Source: Thermodesulfobacteriota bacterium
Lineage (GTDB): Bacteria; Desulfobacterota; Desulfobacteria; Desulfobacterales; Desulfosudaceae
Length of the DNA stretch: 64,000 nt
Assembly (NCBI GenBank): GCA_040753795.1
Contig: JBFMDX010000013.1
Location: 62,001 to 126,000 of the forward strand
Direction of reading: 5' to 3'
Below the pieces are notes generated by a model that was not told the origin of the DNA, did no database searches, and worked only from the letters and a program-made list of their open reading frames with translations. The number at the start of each line of letters is the position of its first letter. The first letter of the stretch is position 1. Shown here in pieces: positions 21,446-29,527 of the stretch. The position numbers and the translations under genes are program-made.

Positions 21446-22464
21446 CCGGCATCCGTCGCCGGTGATATGATCAGCCGGTCCCCTTCCACCCGCGTAGCGA
21501 CTATCCCCCTGAATTCCAGCATCTGAATATGGGTGTACACTTCCGATACCGCCAGAAAGATTTCCAGCGGCAGGCGGGCGGTGTTGAGCCTGGGGAACAG
21601 TTTTCTGGCGATACGGTAAACCACCGATTCGCCGCCGGTGATGATGCCGAGAATCAGGTTCTCCCGCTGACTGAAATTTTCCGCGTACATGCGCGTCACC
21701 GCGGCCAGATCTTCCATGGGCCGGCCATGGGCCGGAAAAACCAGGCAGGGCGCCAGCCGGTTGACCTTATCCACGGACTCGTAAAATTCCTTCTGGCTCA
21801 GTCGCGTCGGCAGCGGGCGGCCCTCCTCCAGCATGACAAAAGCGTTAGGCGTAATATGGGGCAGAATATGATCACCGGAAAAAAGAACATTGTCCTGCTC
21901 GACATACAGGCAGATGGAGTCCGTGGTATGGCCGGGCGTTTCGATGACGCGGCAGTCATAATCCCCCATGGTGATAGTCTGCCCCTCCTTTATAAAGGAG
22001 GTCACCCGGCACTTTTCGCCCAGCAGGGCAAAGGCGGACGACAGTACCCGCATGGAATTGCGGACCAGGGGCGGTACGCCCATGAGCGACAGGAAATCCC
22101 CCATGGTTTTCCGGGATACGCCCAGGCCGGTGGCGATGCTGACCGTGCGGGCAAAGTTACCGGCCACGTCGATAAAAGAAGAAGAGGCCCGCAGAATTTT
22201 TTTCACCGCGCCGTAATGATCGATATGGCTGTGCGTCAGCACGATCCGGTCAATATCGTCGCAGGTCAGGCCGTGTTCGGCCAGAGCGCTTTTCAGAATT
22301 TCAAACCCCTTGGACGTGCCGGTGTCCAGCAGGGTGATGTTGTCTTTCCCCTTGAACAGATAGGCGTTTACCGGACCGGGCTTTTCCCCCGGCAGGGGCA
22401 GGGTCACAGAGAACACGCCGGGCAGGACCTGACGGCTGAACTTCCAGTGATCGGATCGGATCAT
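21403..22464 (-). CDS. Metallo-beta-lactamase-fold hydrolase
   Basis: The product is a 353-residue MBL-fold protein. The metal-binding motif THSHIDHYGA (about residue 78) is a clean HxHxDH. Later ligands are in ETPGHTTDSICLY and FSGDHILPH, with a further histidine in FPAHGRPM. A C-terminal winged-helix-like region (about 285-330) follows, as in the glyoxalase II-like/LACTB2-type group. The substrate is unknown. The 3' end overlaps the GGDEF gene by 43 bases on opposite strands. RHH and ParA genes lie upstream on the same strand with a 10-base gap. Confidence 0.85.
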   Translation of the reverse strand: MIRSDHWKFSRQVLPGVFSVTLPLPGEKPGPVNAYLFKGKDNITLLDTGTSKGFEILKSALAEHGLTCDDIDRIVLTHSHIDHYGAVKKILRASSSFIDVAGNFARTVSIATGLGVSRKTMGDFLSLMGVPPLVRNSMRVLSSAFALLGEKCRVTSFIKEGQTITMGDYDCRVIETPGHTTDSICLYVEQDNVLFSGDHILPHITPNAFVMLEEGRPLPTRLSQKEFYESVDKVNRLAPCLVFPAHGRPMEDLAAVTRMYAENFSQRENLILGIITGGESVVYRIARKLFPRLNTARLPLEIFLAVSEVYTHIQMLEFRGIVATRVEGDRLIISPATDAGQAPAMVGEKRPLL

Positions 22465-22474
22465 ACAAACCTCT

Positions 22475-22837
22475 TCAACGGTTCTCCCGTGCCGGGCCGG
22501 GCTGCTTTCCGGTCAGCAGTTTCCGGATGACGCTTTTCCCGCCCCGGTCAATGTCATCCAGCGCCAGATTCAGAGCGGCTTCCAGCAGAGTGGATTTGTT
22601 CTCGATCCGCAGTCCTTCCAGCTTGAGGGTGTAAAATGTCCGGGAGAACCGCTCCAGCAACTGGGAAGACAGATAAAAGCCGGCCTTTTTCTTGCTCCCG
22701 CCCCGGGTTGAAGAAGGCTTCTTTTCTTCCGGGGAAGAATTCGTCCGTCCCGGGCGCCGGTTACCGGTGGCCACGCTGACCGGATCGAACAGGTCATCTT
22801 CTAAAAAATCAGGTGCTTTGCGTTTGTTTGGTGTCAT
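22475..22837 (-). CDS. Small RHH-like DNA-binding protein paired with ParA
   Basis: This 120-residue protein has a disordered, basic, Ser/Pro-rich N-terminal half. The folded C-terminal half is KKKAGFYLSSQLLERFSR, then 'TLKLEGLRIENKSTLLEAALNLAL'. One short strand followed by two helices resembles ribbon-helix-helix partners found beside orphan ParA ATPases. It overlaps the end of the ParA gene by 29 bases, indicating coupled translation. I infer DNA binding and partnership with ParA. No ParB-type CTPase motif is present. Confidence 0.65.
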   Translation of the reverse strand: MTPNKRKAPDFLEDDLFDPVSVATGNRRPGRTNSSPEEKKPSSTRGGSKKKAGFYLSSQLLERFSRTFYTLKLEGLRIENKSTLLEAALNLALDDIDRGGKSVIRKLLTGKQPGPARENR

Positions 22838-23594
22838 CGTCCGCTATCCTCCTGATCAGGTTTCGATACCCTTCGGCCCCGGCAGATCCGGGCCGGTACT
22901 CAAAAATGGTTTTACCCCGCGCGGCCGCCTCGGAAAGACTGGTGTTGTACCCCACGGGATCACACAACTGCCGGAAAAAATGTTTTTCCAGAACGGCCAG
23001 CATGTCGTAACTGTGCCGGGTCCGCCGGTCAAACATGGTCGGCACCACGTATTTGAGGCGCAGGGCGGGATTCAGCTTCTGGGCCGACAGCAGATAGGTA
23101 AAAAACGTTTTCAGCCCCTCCAGAGCCGGCCCCTGAAGGGCCACCGGGCACAGGACCTCATCGGCCGCCATGAGGATATTGACGCTGAGCACGTCCCACC
23201 CCGGCGAACAGTCAAAAATCAGATAATCGACCGACCCGCCCCTGGGGATGAGGGCTTCAGCCAGAATATTGTGCCGGCGGTCGGCCGGTTGTTCGCCCAG
23301 GCGGTTCTTGAGTTCCACCAGGGGCATTCCTCCGGCGATCAGCCACAGATTTTCACGGGCCGGGTACAGGGCCTCGGCCTTGCTCATCCGCGTGCCGTCT
23401 TTATCGGCGCCGGTGATGAATTCATACAGGCCGAAGGGCGGGTTCACCCCCAGGAATCCGGAGGCCTGGGACTGGGTGTCGCAATCCACCAGAACCACGG
23501 TAGCGCCGGCCAGGGCCAGGCCGTGCGCCAGCGTAACCGCGGTGGTGGTTTTGCCGACTCCACCCTTGGCCATGGCCACGGCGATCTTGCGCAT
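22809..23594 (-). CDS. ParA-family ATPase (orphan)
   Basis: The 261-residue ATPase has the deviant Walker A KGGVGKTT at residues 10-17, DCDTQSQASGFLG near 38 and a Walker B-type LIFDCSPGWD near 120. The family positions plasmids, chromosomes or protein assemblies. No parB or parS-like array is visible. The only partner is the overlapping RHH-like gene, so this is an accessory ParA rather than the chromosomal parAB pair. It diverges from the cbiR-like gene. Confidence 0.88.
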   Translation of the reverse strand: MRKIAVAMAKGGVGKTTTAVTLAHGLALAGATVVLVDCDTQSQASGFLGVNPPFGLYEFITGADKDGTRMSKAEALYPARENLWLIAGGMPLVELKNRLGEQPADRRHNILAEALIPRGGSVDYLIFDCSPGWDVLSVNILMAADEVLCPVALQGPALEGLKTFFTYLLSAQKLNPALRLKYVVPTMFDRRTRHSYDMLAVLEKHFFRQLCDPVGYNTSLSEAAARGKTIFEYRPGSAGAEGYRNLIRRIADDDTKQTQST

Positions 23595-23681
23595 GTTTTC
23601 CCCCTCTTCCCGTCACGAATTCTTCTGTGGGAGAAATACCCGATTTTGCTTCCCAAGGCAAGATGAGATATAAAAATATGT

Positions 23682-24500
23682 ATGTCTGATCTGCCCACTG
23701 CATATAAAGGCCGCTACCCCTTCCGGCTGGCCTGCCCCTCGTTCATCTATCCGGCCGGTTACGCCGACAATGTCCGCAGGCTTTGCGCCTGCGTCGACGA
23801 AATCGAATTGCTGCTGCTGGAAAGCGACCCGAGAAGTCTGCCCCGACCCGCCGAGATCGAAGAACTGGCCGCCCTGGCCACGACCGGAGAAATTGTTTTC
23901 AATATCCACCTGCCCACGGACGTTTTTCCGGGCGACGACCGGGCGACCGTCCGCTCCGCCGCCGTCGACGCCCTCCTGCGGGTCATCGATCTGGCCCGGC
24001 CCCTGGCCCCGACCTCCTGGACCCTTCACCTGCCCTTTATCGCTTCGCCCGGGGAAAGCAGCGCCGATCCGGCCGGCTGGCGGGATCGCGTCCGGGGAAG
24101 CCTGACCCGGCTCCTGAAAGCCAGTGGGTTGCCGGCCGAAGCCATCGCCCTGGAAACGCTGGATTACCCCTTTTACTATCTTGATCCGATCCTTCAGGAT
24201 CTGGGCTGCTCCGTCTGCCTGGATACCGGTCATCTAATGGTCCGGGAGGAAAACTGCCGGGAACTGTATCGTACCTTCCGGGAACGCGTCATCATTCTCC
24301 ACATCCACGGGGTCGACCGGGGCCGTGACCACCTGTCCCTGGACCGGCTCTCGCCGGATCAGACCGGAGAACTCAGCGGCATTCTGCGGGATTTCCATCA
24401 CAGTGTTTCCCTGGAGGTCTTTTCTCCGGACAACCTGTCCGCCTCGCTGATTTATCTTGACAGAATATGGCGAAATTTTTCAAAATCAGACAATGAATGA
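23682..24500 (+). CDS. CbiR-like cobamide-remodelling phosphodiesterase / TIM-barrel protein
   Basis: The 272-residue TIM-barrel protein belongs to the AP-endonuclease-2/xylose-isomerase-like superfamily. Barrel-end acidic and histidine residues can be seen in FNIHLPTDVF, WTLHLPF, ALETLDYPF, CLDTGHL and ILHIHGVD. The pattern (FRLACPSFIYPAGYADNVR..., then 'ELLLLESD') is the one I associate with CbiR, described in Akkermansia, which removes the cobamide lower ligand. If so, it salvages corrinoids. No corrinoid genes lie beside it. mltF begins inside its last codons (ATGAATGA overlap), so the two are co-translated. Confidence 0.65.
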   Translation: MSDLPTAYKGRYPFRLACPSFIYPAGYADNVRRLCACVDEIELLLLESDPRSLPRPAEIEELAALATTGEIVFNIHLPTDVFPGDDRATVRSAAVDALLRVIDLARPLAPTSWTLHLPFIASPGESSADPAGWRDRVRGSLTRLLKASGLPAEAIALETLDYPFYYLDPILQDLGCSVCLDTGHLMVREENCRELYRTFRERVIILHIHGVDRGRDHLSLDRLSPDQTGELSGILRDFHHSVSLEVFSPDNLSASLIYLDRIWRNFSKSDNE

Positions 24501-25905
24501 ACCGGTCGCCCCGAAACCAACCGTTCTCCATTTTCTCCCGATTCTCCTGGCTGTCTTCCTCGTGATCCTCACGGAGACAGGTTTGTACTTCTTTTTCCAC
24601 GATTTCTCGCTGGAAAAAATACAAAAACGCGGAATACTAACCGTAATTACGGACAATTCTCCCACCGCCTACTATCTTTACCGGGAAACGCCCATGGGAT
24701 TCGAATATGAACTGGCCAGGGAGTTCGCCGCCTACCTGGGCGTTGCGTTGGAAGTCCGCGTACCCGGCTGGAACCGTCTTTTTGATGCCCTGCTTTCAGG
24801 AGAGGGGGACCTGGTCGCGGCCGGTATTGCCCGAACCCAGGAACGGCAATCCCTGGCCGAATTCTCAATACCCTATATGCCGGTACGGCAACAGGCCATT
24901 ATTCACAAGAACAATTACACCATCGAAACCCTTCACGACCTGGCCGGCTGCACCATTCATGTACGGCAGGGGACCACCTACGAACACCGGTTGCAGGCGC
25001 TGCAGAAGGAAGGTGTTGCCCTGACCATCGTCTCCCACCGGGACATCCCCACCGAAGAACTGATCCGGCTGGTCGCGGAAAAACAGATCCCGGTGACCGT
25101 GGCCGATTCCCACATCGCCCTGCTCAATCGCCGTTACTACCCGGACATCAAGATCGCTTTCCCCATCGAGGAGGAACAGCATCTGGCCTGGGCCGTCCGC
25201 CGGAAGGACAAGGCCCTGGCGGCCGAGGTCAACGCCTTCTTTAAAACAATTAAAAACAACGGTGTTCTGGAAAAGTTGTATAACCAGTATTACGGGGCCG
25301 TGGACGTCTTTGATTATGTCGATCTGAAAACATTTCACCAGCGGCTGGAAACCCGGCTTCCGGAATACAGCCGGACCATCAGAACCCAGGCCGAAAAATA
25401 CGATATTGACTGGCGTCTGATCGCGGCCCTGATTTACCAGGAATCTCATTTTGATTCCACGGCGGTCAGCCACACGGGCGTCATGGGGATCATGCAGTTA
25501 AGCGAAAACACGGCGCTTGCCCTCGGCGTCACGGACCGGATGAATCCCTTTCAGAGCATCCGGGGAGGCGTCCGATACCTGGCGGAGCTGCGCCAGCTCT
25601 TCAGCGATATTGAAGATCCGCAGACCCGGCTGCTCTTCGCCATGGCCGGATACAACATCGGATACTCCCATGTACGAGACGCCCAGGAACTGGCCCGCCG
25701 GCTGGGGCTGGGGGGAAACACATGGCAGGACATGAAGACGACGCTGCCTCTGCTGCAACTCAGCGAATATTACACCACCACCCCGAACGGATACGCCCGG
25801 GGCAAAGAGCCGGTTGAATTCGTGGATAAGGTCTTGGGCTATTATGACATCCTGAAGCAGAAAGAAGTGGCGTTCGACAAAAACGATCAGCCCGGGGGCC
25901 AGTGA
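24493..25905 (+). CDS. mltF: Membrane-bound lytic murein transglycosylase F
   Basis: This 470-residue protein has an N-terminal membrane anchor (about residues 15-35), a periplasmic solute-binding-protein-like domain (about 45-265) and an SLT lysozyme-like domain (about 285-440). The catalytic Glu is in IYQESHFDSTAVSHTG, with GIMQLSENTA and MAGYNIGYSHV. MltF cleaves glycan strands to anhydro-muropeptides. I use ATG 24493, overlapping the cbiR stop. An in-frame TTG at 24457 would add 12 polar residues before the anchor. The 3' end overlaps the HIT gene by 19 bases. Confidence 0.92.
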   Translation: MNEPVAPKPTVLHFLPILLAVFLVILTETGLYFFFHDFSLEKIQKRGILTVITDNSPTAYYLYRETPMGFEYELAREFAAYLGVALEVRVPGWNRLFDALLSGEGDLVAAGIARTQERQSLAEFSIPYMPVRQQAIIHKNNYTIETLHDLAGCTIHVRQGTTYEHRLQALQKEGVALTIVSHRDIPTEELIRLVAEKQIPVTVADSHIALLNRRYYPDIKIAFPIEEEQHLAWAVRRKDKALAAEVNAFFKTIKNNGVLEKLYNQYYGAVDVFDYVDLKTFHQRLETRLPEYSRTIRTQAEKYDIDWRLIAALIYQESHFDSTAVSHTGVMGIMQLSENTALALGVTDRMNPFQSIRGGVRYLAELRQLFSDIEDPQTRLLFAMAGYNIGYSHVRDAQELARRLGLGGNTWQDMKTTLPLLQLSEYYTTTPNGYARGKEPVEFVDKVLGYYDILKQKEVAFDKNDQPGGQ

Positions 25906-26225
25906 AACGGCCTCCCCGCCAGCACATGCAGATGAACGTGAAAAACGGTCTGGCCCACGCCCTGGCCGTTGTTGATCACCAGCCGGTAGTCGCTGATCCC
26001 CCCTTTCCGGCAGACTTCCGCCGCCACATAAAACAGCCTCCCGACCAGCTCGCTCTGACGCTCAGTCATGTCGGCGACCATGGGGATATGCTCCCGGGGG
26101 ACGACCAGCAGGTGAGTCGGGGCCTGGGGATTGATGTCCTTAAAGACAACCGTCTTATCGTCCTGATAAACCATGTCCCCCCTGATGCGGCCGTCGGCGA
26201 TTTTACAAAACAGACAATCATCCAT
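25887..26225 (-). CDS. HIT-domain (HINT-like) nucleotide hydrolase
   Basis: The 112-residue histidine-triad protein opens CLFCKIADGRI and ends with the triad HVHLHVLAG. Like other HINT proteins it probably hydrolyses nucleoside phosphoramidates. The paired N-terminal Cys would bind zinc with histidines. It converges on mltF, with a 19-base overlap of coding ends. Confidence 0.93.
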   Translation of the reverse strand: MDDCLFCKIADGRIRGDMVYQDDKTVVFKDINPQAPTHLLVVPREHIPMVADMTERQSELVGRLFYVAAEVCRKGGISDYRLVINNGQGVGQTVFHVHLHVLAGRPFHWPPG

Positions 26226-26266
26226 TTTTCTTACCTTATTATAAGAGCCACCGGATAGACAAAAAA

Positions 26267-26318
26267 GCCCCGGCTGATGCTGGAAGAAGCATTGGTTTTT
26301 TATGCGTCAGCAAGGGGC
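26267..26318. other. Long stem-loop in the HIT-ftsE intergenic region
   Basis: GCCCC (26267-26271) pairs with GGGGC (26314-26318), and inside it CTGATGC pairs with GCGTCAG with one G-T pair. The 280-base gap (26226-26505) holds no convincing gene. A 65-codon frame at 26277 is basic, low-complexity and has no ribosome site. The stem may be a terminator or leader structure. Confidence 0.4.
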
Positions 26319-26505
26319 AAAAACCGGAGAAAACCGTTAAGCCCTCCCCGCGTTTTTTTATTCTTTATATCAGCAGCCCGGCGGATCGTCAACCGACCTC
26401 ATCCCGCCCGTCCGGGCCGCCAAAAAAGAGTGTTGCAGTTTTCCCCGTACAAAGCTAATATAACCAGCCAGTAAAACTGATTTCATTCTGAACAAATCCG
26501 GCCAC

Positions 26506-27210
26506 ATGCCGGAAAACCGGAAAAAAGGAGCCATGGAAGAACGGCCCCCGATTATAAGAATCTTTCATGTATACAAAAAATTCGGCGCCACCACTGTTCT
26601 CTCCGATATTACGGTTGATATCCAGGCCGGCGACTTTGTGTTCGTGACCGGCCCCAGCGGCGCCGGCAAAACCACCCTTTTAAAGATGATGTATCTGGGC
26701 GAACCCATCTCTGAGGGCCAGATTCTGGTGGATGGAATGAACCTGGCCCGGATGAAGCGCGACCGGATCGCCTTTTTACGAAGAAAATTCGGAATCATAT
26801 TCCAGGACTACAACCTGATCCCGACCAAAACCGTTTTTGACAATATCGCCCTGGTGCTGGAAATCCAGGGGGATAAAAGAAGCCTGATCGAAAAAAAAGT
26901 AAACAGCGTCCTTCGGGCCGTAGGCCTTGAAAAACGGGCCAACGCCTACCCACCCAGCCTCTCCGGAGGAGAACAGCAGAGAATAACCATCGCCAGGGCA
27001 ATAGCCGGAAACCCGAAAATCATTCTGGCTGACGAGCCCACCGGAAGCCTGGATCAGGAGTCGGCCGAGGATATCATCGGCCTTCTCGAATTCCTGCATT
27101 CGCGGGGTGCCACGGTCATTATCGCCACCCATGACAAGGGCCTCATTTCCCGCATCAACGCCAGGGAAGTCCGCCTCAGTCACGGGCATTTACTGGAGCA
27201 GACGGCTTGA
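26506..27210 (+). CDS. ftsE: Cell division ATP-binding protein FtsE
   Basis: The 234-residue ABC ATPase has Walker [12 protein letters not shown] (about 51-61), Q-loop 'IIFQDYNLI', signature LSGGEQQR and Walker [13 protein letters not shown]. FtsE with FtsX gates peptidoglycan hydrolases at the division site through EnvC-type partners. An ATG at 26533 ([11 protein letters not shown]) is possible, but its AAGGAG lies only 2 bases upstream, so the exact start is uncertain. ftsX begins 1 base after the stop. Confidence 0.93.
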   Translation: MPENRKKGAMEERPPIIRIFHVYKKFGATTVLSDITVDIQAGDFVFVTGPSGAGKTTLLKMMYLGEPISEGQILVDGMNLARMKRDRIAFLRRKFGIIFQDYNLIPTKTVFDNIALVLEIQGDKRSLIEKKVNSVLRAVGLEKRANAYPPSLSGGEQQRITIARAIAGNPKIILADEPTGSLDQESAEDIIGLLEFLHSRGATVIIATHDKGLISRINAREVRLSHGHLLEQTA

Positions 27211-27211
27211 A

Positions 27212-28096
27212 ATGATGAACCGCCTTTTTTTAAAACGCGCCCTCAAGGATCTGCGGGACAATCTGCTCCTGAACATCATCACGTTCACCACCATCGCCCT
27301 GTCGGTGCTGATCGTCAGCACCTTCGCCCTGTTCATGATCAATACCGGCAAGATCATCCACTCCTGGGAAAAAGGGGTGCGCATCATCGTTTATATTAAA
27401 AAGGACGTTCCCCCGACCGATGTCGATAACCTGAAAAACGACATCCAGCAGATGCAGGGGGTGGCCGAAATCCAGTTCATATCCAAGGAAGCCGGCCTGG
27501 AACGGTTGAAAAAACAGATGAAGGGGCAATTATCGCTGCTGTCCAACCTGACGGACAACCCCTTGCCGGACACGCTGGAAGTCTGGGTGTCCCCGGAAAA
27601 TAGAGACTGGAATCAGATTGAAATGCTGGCCATCCACATCGAGTCCAGCCATCTGGTGGAAGACGTGGAATACGGTCAGGACTGGATGAAACGGTTTACG
27701 GGTTTCCTGAACCTGTTCAAAGTGACGGGCGGCGTCATGGGAGGTGTCTTCTTCATGGCGGCGGTCTTTATCATCGCCAATACCATCCGGCTGATGTTTT
27801 ATTCCAAAAAGGATGAAATGAGAATCATGCGGCTGGTGGGGGCGACGGACACCTTTATCACGGCGCCGTTCTATATCCAGGGGCTGATTCTGGGCGGAGG
27901 CGGGGGGATCACGGGGATACTGGTCCTTTATTTGGCGTATATCATGATCATCGCCAACGTGGATCTGAACTTTGTATCCTTTTATTTCACGATACAGTTT
28001 CTGCCTTTCACCACCTTGCTGGTGATCGTCATGTTCAGCATGCTGACGGGATGGATGGGATGTTACCTTTCCTTGAAACAGTTTTTAAAAGACTGA
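27212..28096 (+). CDS. ftsX: Cell division protein FtsX
   Basis: This 294-residue membrane protein has an N-terminal helix (about 25-45, IITFTTIALSVLIVST), a periplasmic domain with VRIIVYIKKDVPPTD and 'EIQFISKEAGLERLK', and three C-terminal helices. The topology is that of FtsX. I start it at ATG 27212, just after the ftsE stop. The frame runs upstream inside ftsE but has no FtsX-like sequence there. It ends in TGATG, its stop overlapping the next start, so the EnvC-like protein is translationally coupled to it. Confidence 0.92.
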   Translation: MMNRLFLKRALKDLRDNLLLNIITFTTIALSVLIVSTFALFMINTGKIIHSWEKGVRIIVYIKKDVPPTDVDNLKNDIQQMQGVAEIQFISKEAGLERLKKQMKGQLSLLSNLTDNPLPDTLEVWVSPENRDWNQIEMLAIHIESSHLVEDVEYGQDWMKRFTGFLNLFKVTGGVMGGVFFMAAVFIIANTIRLMFYSKKDEMRIMRLVGATDTFITAPFYIQGLILGGGGGITGILVLYLAYIMIIANVDLNFVSFYFTIQFLPFTTLLVIVMFSMLTGWMGCYLSLKQFLKD

Positions 28097-29460
28097 TGGC
28101 GCCGGTGCCGGTCCTGATTCTGGTCGGCGTCCTTATCAGCCTGGCCGGCTGGTGCCGGGCGGAAGACACGGCCATTATCACGGCTTCGGTGCTGAATGTG
28201 CGGCGATCTCCCAGTCAGCAGGCGGAAAAGGTCGGGGTATTGCAGAAAGGAGCGCAGGTAGCCATTTACGATGAAGTAGACGGCTGGCTGAAAATTTCTC
28301 ACGGAAATATCGACGGATATATTCTGAACGATGAGCGGTATGTCCACCGGGGGAACGCCGATCCTGCCATTGAACAGCTTAAAAAAAAGGCCGAGGAACT
28401 GGACCAGAAGATTGAAGACCATAAATCCGATCTTGAGAAATTCTCGCATGAGGAATTCCAGGTCCTGGAACGACTCAATGAAATCGACCTGTCACAGAAC
28501 GATATCAACCGGCAGGCAGCCGCCTTGGGCCTGAAAATCAACAATATCCGCAACAGTATTCACGACAACTGGCAGGCAGCCCAGGCCCTGGAAAAAAAGA
28601 TTGATAAAACCAGCGCCTATGCCTCCAATCGGCTGGTCGCGCTATACAAACTCAGTCTCATGGGCAAGCTGAACATCATCGGCTCGGCGGATTCGGTTTA
28701 TGAAGTTTTGAGAGCGAAAAAAGACATGGCCATCATATGCGATTATGACGCGGAAATATTGTCCCGGCATCTGCAGCGGAAAGAGGGGCTACGGGTGATC
28801 ATGGATCGCCTGGCGTCAGAGGAGATGGAAAAAGCGGCCCTTGAAAAAACCATGCAGCAGCAGATGGGTGCCATGGAGAGGGAAAGAAACAAGCGGCAGG
28901 GAATCCTGAAGGATATCCGCGAAAAAGAATCGGCCCGGAAAGCGGCGCTGGCGTCCCTGGAAAAAGCAGCCGAAGAACTGAACCAGACCATGGCCTCCCT
29001 GCAAAAAAAAGCGGAAACGGCCACAAAGCAGCCGCAGCCGCTAAAAGGCTCTTTCTCCTCGCTTAAAGGGTTGCTGCCCATGCCGGTCAGCGGTAAAGTT
29101 ATCACCGAATTCGGTAAATACAAAGACGTTAACTTAAACATCGTCAACTTCCGCAGCGGCATCGATATCCGGGCGGAACGCGGCGAGCCGGTTCGCGCGG
29201 TTTTTCGCGGCCAGGTGCTTTTTGCCAACTGGTTCAAGGGATACGGCAACATGATGATCATCGATCATGGAGAAAAATATTATACGGTCTACGCCCATGC
29301 CCAAGAGCTGTTCAAGAAGGAAGGGGATCTGGTGGAAACCAGCGAAGTGGTCGCCACGGTCGGCGACACTGTCTCCCTTTCCAGCGAAACGGCGCTCTAC
29401 TTTGAGATCCGGCATCAGGGGAAACCGGTTAACCCTTTACCCTGGCTGAACGCCGGCTGA
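28096..29460 (+). CDS. EnvC-like murein hydrolase activator with SH3 domain
   Basis: The 454-residue secreted protein has a signal peptide (MAPVPVLILVGVLISLAGWC), an SH3b domain (about 28-90: ASVLNVRRSPS to GYILND), a long coiled coil (about 95-330) and a LytM/M23 domain (about 345-450). The M23 metal site is degenerate. The first His of 'HxGxD' is replaced in RSGIDIRA, and the 'HxH' before FEIR is replaced in TALYFEIR; only the Asp and the His of YAHAQ remain. That predicts a non-enzymatic activator, as in EnvC. The ATG overlaps the ftsX stop. Confidence 0.88.
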   Translation: MAPVPVLILVGVLISLAGWCRAEDTAIITASVLNVRRSPSQQAEKVGVLQKGAQVAIYDEVDGWLKISHGNIDGYILNDERYVHRGNADPAIEQLKKKAEELDQKIEDHKSDLEKFSHEEFQVLERLNEIDLSQNDINRQAAALGLKINNIRNSIHDNWQAAQALEKKIDKTSAYASNRLVALYKLSLMGKLNIIGSADSVYEVLRAKKDMAIICDYDAEILSRHLQRKEGLRVIMDRLASEEMEKAALEKTMQQQMGAMERERNKRQGILKDIREKESARKAALASLEKAAEELNQTMASLQKKAETATKQPQPLKGSFSSLKGLLPMPVSGKVITEFGKYKDVNLNIVNFRSGIDIRAERGEPVRAVFRGQVLFANWFKGYGNMMIIDHGEKYYTVYAHAQELFKKEGDLVETSEVVATVGDTVSLSSETALYFEIRHQGKPVNPLPWLNAG

Positions 29461-29527
29461 TCGCAACCGGCATTGGCAGCATATTGACGCACAACCACCT
29501 GTTGATAATCACATACAAGGAATGATC

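Noticed and set aside
26277-26474. 65-codon plus-strand frame upstream of ftsE
   Set aside because: It is basic and low-complexity, has no ribosome site and runs through a stem-loop.
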